Shown: positions 26,253 to 34,469 of the stretch, piece by piece
How the letters are laid out: each line of letters opens with the position of its first letter
How positions within the stretch are numbered: position 1 is the first letter of the stretch
From: Oscillospiraceae bacterium
GTDB lineage: Bacteria; Bacillota; Clostridia; Oscillospirales; Ruminococcaceae
Direction of reading: 5' to 3'
Assembly: GCA_022508895.1 (NCBI GenBank)
Contig: JAFLUH010000002.1
Location: 1 to 64,000 of the forward strand
DNA length: 64,000 nucleotides
Made by a program: the position numbers and the translations under genes
Notes under the pieces: generated by a model
Database searches by the model: none
What the model was told of the DNA's origin: nothing
Seen by the model: the letters and a program-made list of their open reading frames with translations, nothing else

Positions 26253-27668
26253 TTACCGATAGTATTTTTCCAGTTCCTTGTATAACGTTTTTCCCGAATC
26301 GTTTTTAGGTATCTCGCTTACCACCACCGTCTTGAACGCCGCCGGATTAAGCCCCGTTTTAGCCGCAGCAAAGCTCTTTACCTCTTCGGCGATTTCCCCG
26401 TCCGTAACAAAAATATACATATGGTCGTCCACCCCTGCGCTGGCGCAGTCTATGTTGTCAAACCGTGCTTTTATCAGTCGGTCTATCTCGTCAAGATTCA
26501 CCCGATTGCCGTATATCTTCAGAAATCTCTTTTTCCTGCCCACGATATAGTAATATCCGTCCTCGTCGAACTGCGCCATATCGCCGGTCTGCAGCACGCC
26601 GCCCCGTTCGTCTCCCTTTATCAGGTCCTCGCCCCGTTCCGCATAGCCCGGGGTGACGTTATCTCCCTCGTAAACCAGCTCTCCGGTCACATGAGGTTCC
26701 GTAATATCCTGCCCGTCAGCGTCTGTCAGGCGGAATTTCCCGCCCGGGATAGCAATGCCCATTGACCCGCACTTTTCGATGGCTTTTTCCGCCGGAAGAT
26801 ACCCCATTCTGGCGGTAGCCTCGCACTGCCCGTACATGACGATGAACTTGGTCCCTTTCTCACAGGCATACTCGGCGAACTTCCTGTGCAGCTCAGGTGT
26901 CAGCTTTCCCCCTGCCTGAGTGGAATACCTGAGAGAGGGCAGCTCCATGCGGAAAAATCTCAGCCGCTCCAGCATTTCATAGGTGTAGGGGACCCCGCCG
27001 AAGGAGGTCGCCTCCTGCTCCTTGAAAAAGCTCCAGAACTCCTTCTGCATAAGCCCCTTATCGGTTAGAAGCAGCGTTGCCCCCACCAGAAGATGACTGT
27101 TTATGACGGACAGTCCGTAGGTGTAATTCATGGGCAGCGTGGAAATGGGGCGTTCCGTCTCGTTCAGCTCCAAATATTCCGCAATCGACCTTGCGTTTGA
27201 AAGCACGTTTTTATAGCTTTGACGGACGAACTTGGGACTGCCGGTGGAGCCGGAGGTGGTGAGCAGCAGCGCCAAATCGTCATGCAGGGGATACTCCCTG
27301 TTATATGCGGTTTTGAGCAGGGTGTAGTCGTAACATCCGTAAACAGGCTGCCACGGGAACATATCCGCCTGCTCAGCGGGCAGCCAGACAAATTTCGGCG
27401 CATAAGTCTCCAGCAGATTTGTCAGCAGCTCTTTTTCCAGATTTGCGCTGAGCAGCATGGGGACTATGCCGCTGTTCATAAATGAAACATACCCCGCAAC
27501 CGAGCCGATGGTGTTTTTGCAGAGTGAGGCAACAAGACATCTGCCGCCCGCTGCCTCTGCAAGCTCCCTACCCGTCCGATAAAGCTCACCGTAGGTCGCC
27601 GAAGTCCCAAGCTCGTCTGTGATTGCGGTATTATTCTCATATCTGAGCAGATCCCACATTTTATTCAT
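26253..27668 (-). CDS. acyl-AMP ligase (ANL superfamily)
   Basis: 471-aa adenylate-forming enzyme. The P-loop-like LLTTSGSTGSPKFV, MYGQCEATARM, TGDMAQFDEDGYYYIVGRKKR and the catalytic C-terminal lysine in PKNDSGKTLYKEL are all recognisable. It activates a carboxylic acid with ATP and, given a free-standing acyl carrier protein in the same operon, probably loads it onto that carrier. Its ATG overlaps the stop of the NeuB-like gene by 4 nt. The acid cannot be predicted: short hydroxy acids, fatty acids or amino acids are all possible. Confidence 0.88.
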   Translation of the reverse strand: MNKMWDLLRYENNTAITDELGTSATYGELYRTGRELAEAAGGRCLVASLCKNTIGSVAGYVSFMNSGIVPMLLSANLEKELLTNLLETYAPKFVWLPAEQADMFPWQPVYGCYDYTLLKTAYNREYPLHDDLALLLTTSGSTGSPKFVRQSYKNVLSNARSIAEYLELNETERPISTLPMNYTYGLSVINSHLLVGATLLLTDKGLMQKEFWSFFKEQEATSFGGVPYTYEMLERLRFFRMELPSLRYSTQAGGKLTPELHRKFAEYACEKGTKFIVMYGQCEATARMGYLPAEKAIEKCGSMGIAIPGGKFRLTDADGQDITEPHVTGELVYEGDNVTPGYAERGEDLIKGDERGGVLQTGDMAQFDEDGYYYIVGRKKRFLKIYGNRVNLDEIDRLIKARFDNIDCASAGVDDHMYIFVTDGEIAEEVKSFAAAKTGLNPAAFKTVVVSEIPKNDSGKTLYKELEKYYR

Positions 27669-28696
27669 TCAAAATCTTCCTGTACTATGAGAGTGTCCTT
27701 TTCCACCTTATGGGCAACGGTTCTGCCGATAAATTTAGGCATATCCTCGGGAGGGAAGCCCGTACCGGGGCGCTTTGCGTCGATATCCCCCTCGGCGATG
27801 ACCTCGCCCGCCTCCATATCTCTTGTATATATAAGGCTTCTGCGCATATTTTTCCGCTGTTCCAGCTCCGATTCAAATACCACTCTCTCCTTGGAGCCCC
27901 GTGCCGTCCACACGTTATGGCATTGCCGTACCATAAGCTTCATCTCGTCAGGCTCCGTCGCCATCTGGTTGTCCAGTCCTATCTTGGTTTTGTCAGGGGT
28001 GAGGTGCTTTTCGATAAGGCAGGCGCCCAAGGCAATTGCCGCCGCCGCCATTTCAGTTCCTGCGGAGTGATCGGAAAATCCCACGGGATAATTCGGGAAC
28101 TTTTCCTGCAAGCCCACGATGTTCAGCAGATTTATCTCGGATATTTCGGGGGGATAGACGGAAATGCAGTGCAAAAGGCAGATATCGTGATTACCCGCTT
28201 TTTCGATGGTGTCCACCGCACGGCAAACCTCCTCCATGGTGCCCATGCCCGTGGAAAGAATGACAGGCGCACCCTTTCTTGCGATATAATCGAGAAAAGG
28301 ATAATTGTTCAGCTCCATTGAGGATATCTTGATAAAGGGAGCGTCAGCCTCGTCTGCAAGGAAGTCAACCTCCTCACGGGAATAGGGAGTGGAGGAAAAA
28401 TCAACGCCCGCATTTTTGCAGTATTCCGCAAGCTCAAGGAGCTGCTCCGACGACAGCGACCATCTTTTGATAAACCGTGCCGCAATGGGATTTGCCCTGC
28501 TGTAAGTGCGGGAATACAGCGATTCGTCAGACCAGGACTGAAACTTCACGCAGTTGCAGCCGCAGTCCGCCGCTGCGTCTATCATCTGCTTGGCGGTCTC
28601 CATGTTCCCGTAGTGGCTGGAATTTACCTCTGCGATCACATAGGGCTTCTGCTCCCTGCCTATCTTAACTGAATTTCTTAAAGTAAACGTGGGCAT
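27665..28696 (-). CDS. neuB: NeuB-family sialic/nonulosonic acid synthase-like enzyme
   Basis: 343-aa enzyme that condenses phosphoenolpyruvate with an aldose to form a 2-keto-3-deoxy sugar acid. The TIM barrel carries AEVNSSHYGNMETAKQMIDAA, VKFQSW, STPYS, STGMGT, and FSDHS with EKHLT near the active site. A C-terminal SAF (antifreeze-like) domain follows (about 285-343, MEAGEVIAEGDI). Partner genes usual for sialic, legionaminic or pseudaminic acid (NeuA, NeuC) are absent from the window, so the substrate may not be a standard amino sugar. Start: the ORF extends to 28726, but ATG 28696 has AAGGAG 7 bp upstream and leaves a 19-nt gap after the TPP gene. Confidence 0.87.
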   Translation of the reverse strand: MPTFTLRNSVKIGREQKPYVIAEVNSSHYGNMETAKQMIDAAADCGCNCVKFQSWSDESLYSRTYSRANPIAARFIKRWSLSSEQLLELAEYCKNAGVDFSSTPYSREEVDFLADEADAPFIKISSMELNNYPFLDYIARKGAPVILSTGMGTMEEVCRAVDTIEKAGNHDICLLHCISVYPPEISEINLLNIVGLQEKFPNYPVGFSDHSAGTEMAAAAIALGACLIEKHLTPDKTKIGLDNQMATEPDEMKLMVRQCHNVWTARGSKERVVFESELEQRKNMRRSLIYTRDMEAGEVIAEGDIDAKRPGTGFPPEDMPKFIGRTVAHKVEKDTLIVQEDFE

Positions 28697-28715
28697 ATTT
28701 AACTCCTTACTTTCC

Positions 28716-30503
28716 TTATTGATCAATAGGTTCTATCACCATTTCGCTGAGGAACAGCTCTCTGTCCAGAAACGGCGCCTGATCCTCAAGAGGACGCTGT
28801 ACAAAGCGTTTTTCCGACGTTCTTGCAATGGAGCAGGAAATGATATCCTGATCTTCAACGCCGTCTATCTCGCACAGCACCGCCCCGTTTTCGGCAAAGA
28901 CCTCGCCGAGCCTCTGCTCAAGCCCGCTGTCCTCCGCTATATGAACGTACTTCAGCCCGAAGCATTCCGCAGCCTTGGCAAAGTCCACCGTTCCCACGCC
29001 GTTTTCGGGGTCGGTGCCTGTGGTCCTTGTGCGGAAAAGCTCCTTCTGCCGCTTTCTGATGACCGAGTACACATTGTTGCTTATCACCAGTATCTTTATT
29101 GGCAGCTTGTTAAAATCCACCGTCGCCAGCTCCTGCAAATTCATCATTGCCGAGCCGTCCCCGATGACCGCAACAACGGGCTTGCCGCTTGAATAATACG
29201 CTCCTATCGCCGCAGGAAGCGCATAGCCCATCGCTCCCTGCGAGGTCGGGTGGATACAGCGGCGTTCGCCTGAGAACACCACGTTGGAGGGAATTATCAG
29301 CTCCTCCAGCCCTGCGTCGCTCAGCAGGACCGCATCATCGGGCAGGGAAGCGGAGAGAGCCTCCGCAAGGCGGTAAAGGTCAACCTTGTCTTTAACACGG
29401 TGAATATCCTCACACAGCGGGAAAGCTTCCTTCCAGTGCCGGCACTTCGCCGCCCACCCGCTGCGTCCGCCTGCGATGTCGCAGTTATTTATCTTATCCA
29501 GAAACGCCTTTACGTCCGAGACGATGAGCCTGTCTATCTTAACGGTATTCTTGGAGTGCTCGGTCTTGTCAACGTCCACCACAATCACCTTGGCTTCACG
29601 GGCAAATTTCGCATACTCGGAACCGGTGGTCATAGGCGAAAGCCGATTTCCCAGCACAAGCACAAGATCGGCGTTTTGCAGAGCAAAGCAGCCCGACCGT
29701 GAGCACGCCATCATTCCCGCACTGCCTATACAAAGCTCTCTGTCATAGCCGTAGGTATCGGGAGCAGACGCGCTGTAAACCACGGGAATGCCGTTTTTTT
29801 CGGCAAAGACCCTCAGCTCATCACAGGCATTTGCCCACCGTATCCCGCTGCCTATAAGCAGAACAGGTCTTTGCGAAGCGGCAAGCGTCTCGACTGTGTA
29901 GGCAATTTCCTCCTCGGTCGCCGCAGGGAGCGCCTCGTCGGGCACAAAATGCTCCTGCTCCTCAGGCTCGATACGCATATTCTGCACGTCAAGGGGAACG
30001 TCTATCCAGACAGGACCCTTTCTCCCATGCTGCGCAAGGTACAGCGCCTTTTCCATCTCATACACGATACGGCTCGGGTCGTCAAGCATAACGGCGTATT
30101 TGGTGATATGCTCTGCAAGGGAAACGATGTCCGCCTCCTGCTGTCCCCACGTTCTGAGCGGTATACCCGAATGCCTTGAGGTCTCTCTCAGGATATTCTG
30201 ACCCGAGACCACCACCATGGGAACTCCGTCCTGCCATGCGCACAGAACGCTTGTGAGAGCATTTGTGCCTGCGCAGCCCGTGGACACCAGACAGGCGCCC
30301 AGCTTTTCGTTATAGGAGGAATACGCCGAAGCGGCAAAAGCGCACGCCTGCTCATGGTGCATAGGCACAGGGACGATGCCCTCCGCCTTTGCGGCGGCGT
30401 CGGAGAGGTACAATACGCCTCTGCCGGTGATCATAAAGAGGTGCTTTACGCCTTCCTCGCTGAGTTTTTCCATTATGTAGTCGGCTGCTCTGACCATTTG
30501 CAT
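28716..30503 (-). CDS. second acetolactate-synthase-like TPP enzyme
   Basis: 595-aa TPP enzyme. The catalytic glutamate is in MHHEQACAFAASAYS, and the cofactor motif GDGSAMMNLQELATV ends in SNN, as in acetolactate synthase and relatives. It is longer at the C terminus than the 15708 paralogue, with a tail of about 60 residues (EDQDIISCSIARTSEK onward). It should form a carbon-carbon bond from a 2-keto acid and an aldehyde or ketose, or simply decarboxylate. Between a transketolase pair and a NeuB-like gene, a role in building a branched-chain or chain-extended sugar is likely. The start ATG 30503 has a weak site (GTGAGAGA), and a Met two residues later is an alternative. Confidence 0.82.
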   Translation of the reverse strand: MQMVRAADYIMEKLSEEGVKHLFMITGRGVLYLSDAAAKAEGIVPVPMHHEQACAFAASAYSSYNEKLGACLVSTGCAGTNALTSVLCAWQDGVPMVVVSGQNILRETSRHSGIPLRTWGQQEADIVSLAEHITKYAVMLDDPSRIVYEMEKALYLAQHGRKGPVWIDVPLDVQNMRIEPEEQEHFVPDEALPAATEEEIAYTVETLAASQRPVLLIGSGIRWANACDELRVFAEKNGIPVVYSASAPDTYGYDRELCIGSAGMMACSRSGCFALQNADLVLVLGNRLSPMTTGSEYAKFAREAKVIVVDVDKTEHSKNTVKIDRLIVSDVKAFLDKINNCDIAGGRSGWAAKCRHWKEAFPLCEDIHRVKDKVDLYRLAEALSASLPDDAVLLSDAGLEELIIPSNVVFSGERRCIHPTSQGAMGYALPAAIGAYYSSGKPVVAVIGDGSAMMNLQELATVDFNKLPIKILVISNNVYSVIRKRQKELFRTRTTGTDPENGVGTVDFAKAAECFGLKYVHIAEDSGLEQRLGEVFAENGAVLCEIDGVEDQDIISCSIARTSEKRFVQRPLEDQAPFLDRELFLSEMVIEPIDQ

Positions 30504-30523
30504 TCTCTCACTTTTCAGGTAGG

Positions 30524-31492
30524 TTATTGCTTCATAAATTCCGCTATTTTCCCGGCAATTTTTTCCGCTGTCAGCCCGTATTTCTCCAGCATCGCTTCGT
30601 AAGAATCCGCAACGGGATAGCTGCTTGGCAAGCCGATCAGCAGCTGCGGAGGTTTGTGGGCGCAGGGTGATATTTCCTCTGCGACTGCCGAGCCAAGTCC
30701 GCCTGTTACGCTGTGCTCCTCGGCGGTGACAATAAGCTTGCAGTCAAGGCATTGCCTTATCATTTCGCCGTCCAGCGGTCTTATTGTGTGAATATCAATG
30801 ACGGAAGCGCTTATCCCCTGTTCCGACAGGGCTTCAGCCGCCTTCAGGGATTCCGCCACCATCGTTCCCGTAGCGATAATTGCCACGTCGATTCCGTCCC
30901 GCAGCTTTATTCCCTTGCCTATACGATAGTCGTAGTCCTCCTTGTATACGACGGGGGAGCCCATGGTGCCGGTCAGTCTGATATAAACCGGCTTATCCGA
31001 TTCGGCAGCGGCAAGGACCGCCTTTACCGTTTCGGTGGAATCGGCGGGGGACAGTATCGTTATGTTTGGTATGGAGCGTATTATCGCCATATCCTCCGTT
31101 CCGAGATGGGTGGCGCCTAAAAATCCGGCGCTGAGTCCTGCGGTAAGTCCCATCAGCTTTACAGGAAGCTGCATATATCCCATATTGACTCTGATCTGAT
31201 CGAGAGGTCTTGCCGATGCAAAGGAGGCGAAGGTGGAGGCAAAGACCTTATAGCCCTCGCTTGCCATTCCTGCTGCAACGGCTATCATATTCTGCTCCGA
31301 GATACCCACGTTGACGTAATTTTCGGGATAGCTTCTCCGAAACCTGTCAAGACCTGCATGAACGCCCAGATCGGCTTCCATCGCTATAATGCTCTTGTCG
31401 TTTTCCGCCAGATAACCCATCGCCATGGCGTGAGCGCCGCAGGAACCCAGCCTTGACCACATTCTGATATTAGCAGGTGTAAAATAACTCAT
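30524..31492 (-). CDS. transketolase-like protein, C-terminal (pyrimidine-binding) subunit
   Basis: 322-aa subunit of a split transketolase. It carries the Pyr domain with the glutamate that activates TPP in GISEQNMIAVAAGMA, and the C-terminal transketolase domain (ITAEEHSVTGGLGSAVAEE). It works with the N-terminal subunit encoded immediately upstream, with which it shares one base (TAATG). Split transketolases in polysaccharide loci transfer two-carbon units from a ketose donor. The acceptor here is unknown. Confidence 0.9.
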   Translation of the reverse strand: MSYFTPANIRMWSRLGSCGAHAMAMGYLAENDKSIIAMEADLGVHAGLDRFRRSYPENYVNVGISEQNMIAVAAGMASEGYKVFASTFASFASARPLDQIRVNMGYMQLPVKLMGLTAGLSAGFLGATHLGTEDMAIIRSIPNITILSPADSTETVKAVLAAAESDKPVYIRLTGTMGSPVVYKEDYDYRIGKGIKLRDGIDVAIIATGTMVAESLKAAEALSEQGISASVIDIHTIRPLDGEMIRQCLDCKLIVTAEEHSVTGGLGSAVAEEISPCAHKPPQLLIGLPSSYPVADSYEAMLEKYGLTAEKIAGKIAEFMKQ

Positions 31493-32316
31493 TATGCGCC
31501 TTCCATTTCCGCAATAGCCGTATTGAACTGACTTTCGTTCAGCCTTCCGCTGTGCCAGCTTGGGCTGTTTTCCATGAAGGATACGCCCTTGCCCTTTACC
31601 GTATCCGCAACGATAGCCACAGGCTTTTCGCTTCTGTATTCCAATGCGGTCAGCAGGGCCTCCATGTCGTGCCCGTCCACCGTTTTCGTATCCGGACCGA
31701 AGGCGGATATCTTTTCCGCAAGGTCCCCCATGGAAAGTATCTCCTCGGTAAATCCGTCATGCTGCAGGCGGTTGCGGTCCACGATGACGGTCAGATTGTC
31801 CAGCTTAAAGTGCGAGGCAGACGCCAGCGCCTCCCACACGGAGCCCTCGTTGCATTCTCCGTCACCTAACAGGACGAACACTCTTGCAGGATTACCCTTC
31901 TTTTTCAGTGCCATCGCAACGCCTACCGCCAGACATATCCCCTGACCGAGGCTGCCGGTGGAAAACTCTACGCCTATATCCCTGTCACGGGTGGAATGTG
32001 CATACAGTCTTGTACCGCTCTGCTTGAAGGTCATCAGCTCCTCGTCGGTGATCGCGCCTATCTGCTTCAGCGCCGCATACTGCGCCAGCGAGCAGTGCCC
32101 CTTGCTGAGTATGAACCTGTCTCGGTCGTCACTTTGGAGCTTCTCCTTACTGATATTCATAACGCCGACATACAGCGCCGCCATTATATCCATCGCCGAA
32201 AGCGTCCCGCCGATATGGGTGCCTGTTTTTCCGCCGGCATACATTGCACGGATAGCGTCTATCCGCATTTCCTTGGCTGCATTTCTGCATTTTTCCGCAA
32301 CAGAAGCATCGACCAT
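31492..32316 (-). CDS. transketolase-like protein, N-terminal (TPP-binding) subunit
   Basis: 274-aa partner of the C-terminal subunit. It binds the diphosphate of TPP through GDGECNEGSVWEA and metal ligands nearby. GGKTGTHIGGTLSAMDIM and SKGHCSLAQYA are standard transketolase segments. Its start shares one base with the stop of the SDR gene and its stop shares one base with the next start, so the three products are strongly coupled. Confidence 0.9.
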   Translation of the reverse strand: MVDASVAEKCRNAAKEMRIDAIRAMYAGGKTGTHIGGTLSAMDIMAALYVGVMNISKEKLQSDDRDRFILSKGHCSLAQYAALKQIGAITDEELMTFKQSGTRLYAHSTRDRDIGVEFSTGSLGQGICLAVGVAMALKKKGNPARVFVLLGDGECNEGSVWEALASASHFKLDNLTVIVDRNRLQHDGFTEEILSMGDLAEKISAFGPDTKTVDGHDMEALLTALEYRSEKPVAIVADTVKGKGVSFMENSPSWHSGRLNESQFNTAIAEMEGA

Positions 32317-33059
32317 CAGTACAAACCTCCATCTACTCTTAAAACCTGACCCGTGACAAAGCTGGACATATCCGACGCTAAGAACAGAATTGCATTTGCT
32401 ATCTCTCTCGGCTCTGCGTCCCGTTTCATGATGCAGTGGTTCAGTGTATTCTCATGAATTTGTTCGACCATATTTTCGTCCACCATTTTTGTCTTGGTGA
32501 TACCGGGCGCAACGGCGTTTACCCTTATGCCGTATTCTCCCAGCTCGATGGCGGATTCCTTTGTCGAACCTATCATTGCCGCTTTGCTTGAAGCATATTC
32601 AAAATTGCCGGGCGACCCGAGAATGGCTGAAACGGAGGAAACGTTCACGATGCTTCCGCTCTTGTTCCTTGACATCATTCTGGCGATATACTGGGTAAGC
32701 ACAGTCTGACCAAAGAAATTCACTTCAAAGACCCGTCTTATCTTGTCGATGGGCGTCATCTGGTACGGCGTGTATTCCAGCACCATGCCTGCGTTGTTGA
32801 CAAGGATATCAACGGTCTTTGTATTCTTGGTAAGGGCTCTGACAGCCTCCTTTATGCTTGCTTCGCTGCCGATGTCGCATTCAATGACGTGAACGGCAGC
32901 TCCCTGAGCCGTCAATTGCGATATATGCTCCGTGAGATCGGGACGTTCCTCCCTTACAAAGGCATAGACCTCCGCACGGTTCTCGCAAAAAAGGTCTAAG
33001 CAGGCACGCCCGATACCTCCGGCAGCCCCCGTGATCACAGCAATTTTACCTGACAGCAT
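32316..33059 (-). CDS. short-chain dehydrogenase/reductase (FabG-like)
   Basis: 247-aa classical SDR with TGAAGGIG for NAD(P) binding, NNAGMV, the catalytic serine strand (VNVSSVSA) and YASSK. It could reduce a 3-ketoacyl group on the adjacent acyl carrier protein or a keto sugar from the transketolase. Gene order (ACP, SDR, transketolase) does not decide between them. One-base overlap with the transketolase N subunit. Confidence 0.88.
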   Translation of the reverse strand: MLSGKIAVITGAAGGIGRACLDLFCENRAEVYAFVREERPDLTEHISQLTAQGAAVHVIECDIGSEASIKEAVRALTKNTKTVDILVNNAGMVLEYTPYQMTPIDKIRRVFEVNFFGQTVLTQYIARMMSRNKSGSIVNVSSVSAILGSPGNFEYASSKAAMIGSTKESAIELGEYGIRVNAVAPGITKTKMVDENMVEQIHENTLNHCIMKRDAEPREIANAILFLASDMSSFVTGQVLRVDGGLY

Positions 33060-33097
33060 AGTTTTTCTCCCTGTTCTGAAATAATAACGTGCGCCGA

Positions 33098-33127
33098 TGC
33101 GCTTTGCGGCGAAAAGCCGCAGGCGCA
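33098..33127 (-). other. stable hairpin between ACP and SDR genes
   Basis: TGCGGC-GAAAA-GCCGCA extends through a small internal loop to TGCGC/GCGCA. It lies in the only intergenic gap longer than 60 nt of this operon (33060-33143). There is no following U-run on the minus strand, so it is more likely an RNA-processing or partial attenuation element than a full terminator. It could allow more ACP than downstream enzymes. Confidence 0.45.
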
Positions 33128-33143
33128 GCAGCGCAGGAACCTG

Positions 33144-33380
33144 TCACACGGTCACCTCATACTTGGCGAGAATTTCCTTGCCCTTTTCGTATGAGCTGAA
33201 ATCAATGATGTCGTCTGTCTCCATCATGATATCAAAGCCGTCCTCGAGAGCTGCGACAAGGTTCATGTGACCTACGCTGTCCCATTCGGGGATAGCTTGG
33301 TATTCCAGCCCTGCAAGGGCGCCTTCTTCAACTCCGAACGCTTCCTTGAAAGCGTTATTGTAGATTTCCAGATTAGACAT
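33144..33380 (-). CDS. acyl carrier protein
   Basis: 78-aa small acidic carrier with the phosphopantetheine attachment serine at S35 in PEWDSVGHMN. DSV replaces the DSL of primary fatty acid ACPs, as is usual for dedicated carriers. It should carry an acyl group loaded by the acyl-AMP ligase, edited by the thioesterase and reduced by LuxE-LuxC. Start: the ORF runs to 33410, but ATG 33380 has GGAGGAAA upstream and gives a standard ACP length. Confidence 0.92.
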   Translation of the reverse strand: MSNLEIYNNAFKEAFGVEEGALAGLEYQAIPEWDSVGHMNLVAALEDGFDIMMETDDIIDFSSYEKGKEILAKYEVTV

Positions 33381-33444
33381 GATATTTCCTCCGTAATGAT
33401 TTATTATCACACTTTAAGTGCAATTTACCGTGGCTGTAAGTCCT

Positions 33445-34464
33445 CTAATTCGGCCGATCCTGATCTGCGTCCGCTTTGAAGAAAAGCGCCCCCTCAACGG
33501 ACGCATGAGTATATATCTCTATGTTTCTCCGCTCAAAGGGGTGAAAATAATTGGGAATGATATTGCCGTCATTCTCAGTCCTCAGCACAAAGCCTGCGTC
33601 CAGGATATAAGCCTCCTCAAAGCCCTCGCAGTAAAAGTCGATATATTCGTACTCCTTTTCCCGCACCAGACCGCAGAAAAACAGATACAGCTTCCCGAAG
33701 CGCTTTTGCTCGCCCAGAAAGTCCACGATACGAAGCGCCTTTCTGCCGAAGACTTCCTCCTCTCTTACCACAAAGAAAGCCTCTATGCGCTCTCCCGAAA
33801 ATATTCCGTAGGTGTCATAGTGATATATCGGGTGCCTGAAAAACCGCTTGCCTATATAATATGCGTCCTTGCAGGGAACGATCTCCTTACACTTTGCAAA
33901 ATCAAACCCTTCCTGCAGCTCCTCTATGGAATTTATCTTCCGCACGTCCACATTTTCAACCGGCTTGCCGCACTGCTCCGGAAAATGCACGATCTCGGCG
34001 ATCCTAAACTCCTTGCAGTTCCCCAAAAAATAGTACTGCTTCAGCTTGCCCATCACACGGTGGTGCATTCTTTTGATCAGTGGCACTGCCGTATTAGGAT
34101 TCAGTCCCACGCCCAGGCTGTGTTTGCACTCGCACAGTCGGTTCATTCTGAGCGTAAGCTCCATGCCGAGAAACGGCATATTCCCGTCCTTCACCTTCCA
34201 CAGGCTGCCCCATATATCCGTGCCGGTCTTGCCCTCAGAGGCTTTCAGAAAGCCCTGTATACCCTCCAGACTCCCCGTTTCCCTCTTTATCGCAAGGGCA
34301 AAGTTTACCGTCCCGTCCTCCTCCAAAAACTCATACTCGAAAAACTCCCTGTTTTCAGCAAGTATATGTCCCTTTTTCCAGTATGTATCTATAAACTCCA
34401 TGATAACGGGAATATCGTCTTTTCGTGCCAGCCGTATCTCGTACACTTCATCGTAGCGGCTCAT
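33445..34464 (-). CDS. GNAT-like acyltransferase of glycan loci
   Basis: 339-aa protein beginning with a GNAT-like strand-helix (YEIRLARKDDIPVIMEFI) and probably built of two GNAT-type folds. No canonical acetyl-CoA loop is unambiguous. The second half, with FFVVREEE and LRIVDFLG, looks like the FemX-type arrangement. Proteins of this shape accompany NodB-type deacetylases in surface polysaccharide clusters. It may transfer an acyl or aminoacyl group, perhaps from the ACP encoded 64 bp downstream, to an amino sugar. It lies 5 bp after the deacetylase gene. The function is an inference from fold and context. Confidence 0.6.
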   Translation of the reverse strand: MSRYDEVYEIRLARKDDIPVIMEFIDTYWKKGHILAENREFFEYEFLEEDGTVNFALAIKRETGSLEGIQGFLKASEGKTGTDIWGSLWKVKDGNMPFLGMELTLRMNRLCECKHSLGVGLNPNTAVPLIKRMHHRVMGKLKQYYFLGNCKEFRIAEIVHFPEQCGKPVENVDVRKINSIEELQEGFDFAKCKEIVPCKDAYYIGKRFFRHPIYHYDTYGIFSGERIEAFFVVREEEVFGRKALRIVDFLGEQKRFGKLYLFFCGLVREKEYEYIDFYCEGFEEAYILDAGFVLRTENDGNIIPNYFHPFERRNIEIYTHASVEGALFFKADADQDRPN

Positions 34465-34469
34465 TGCTG

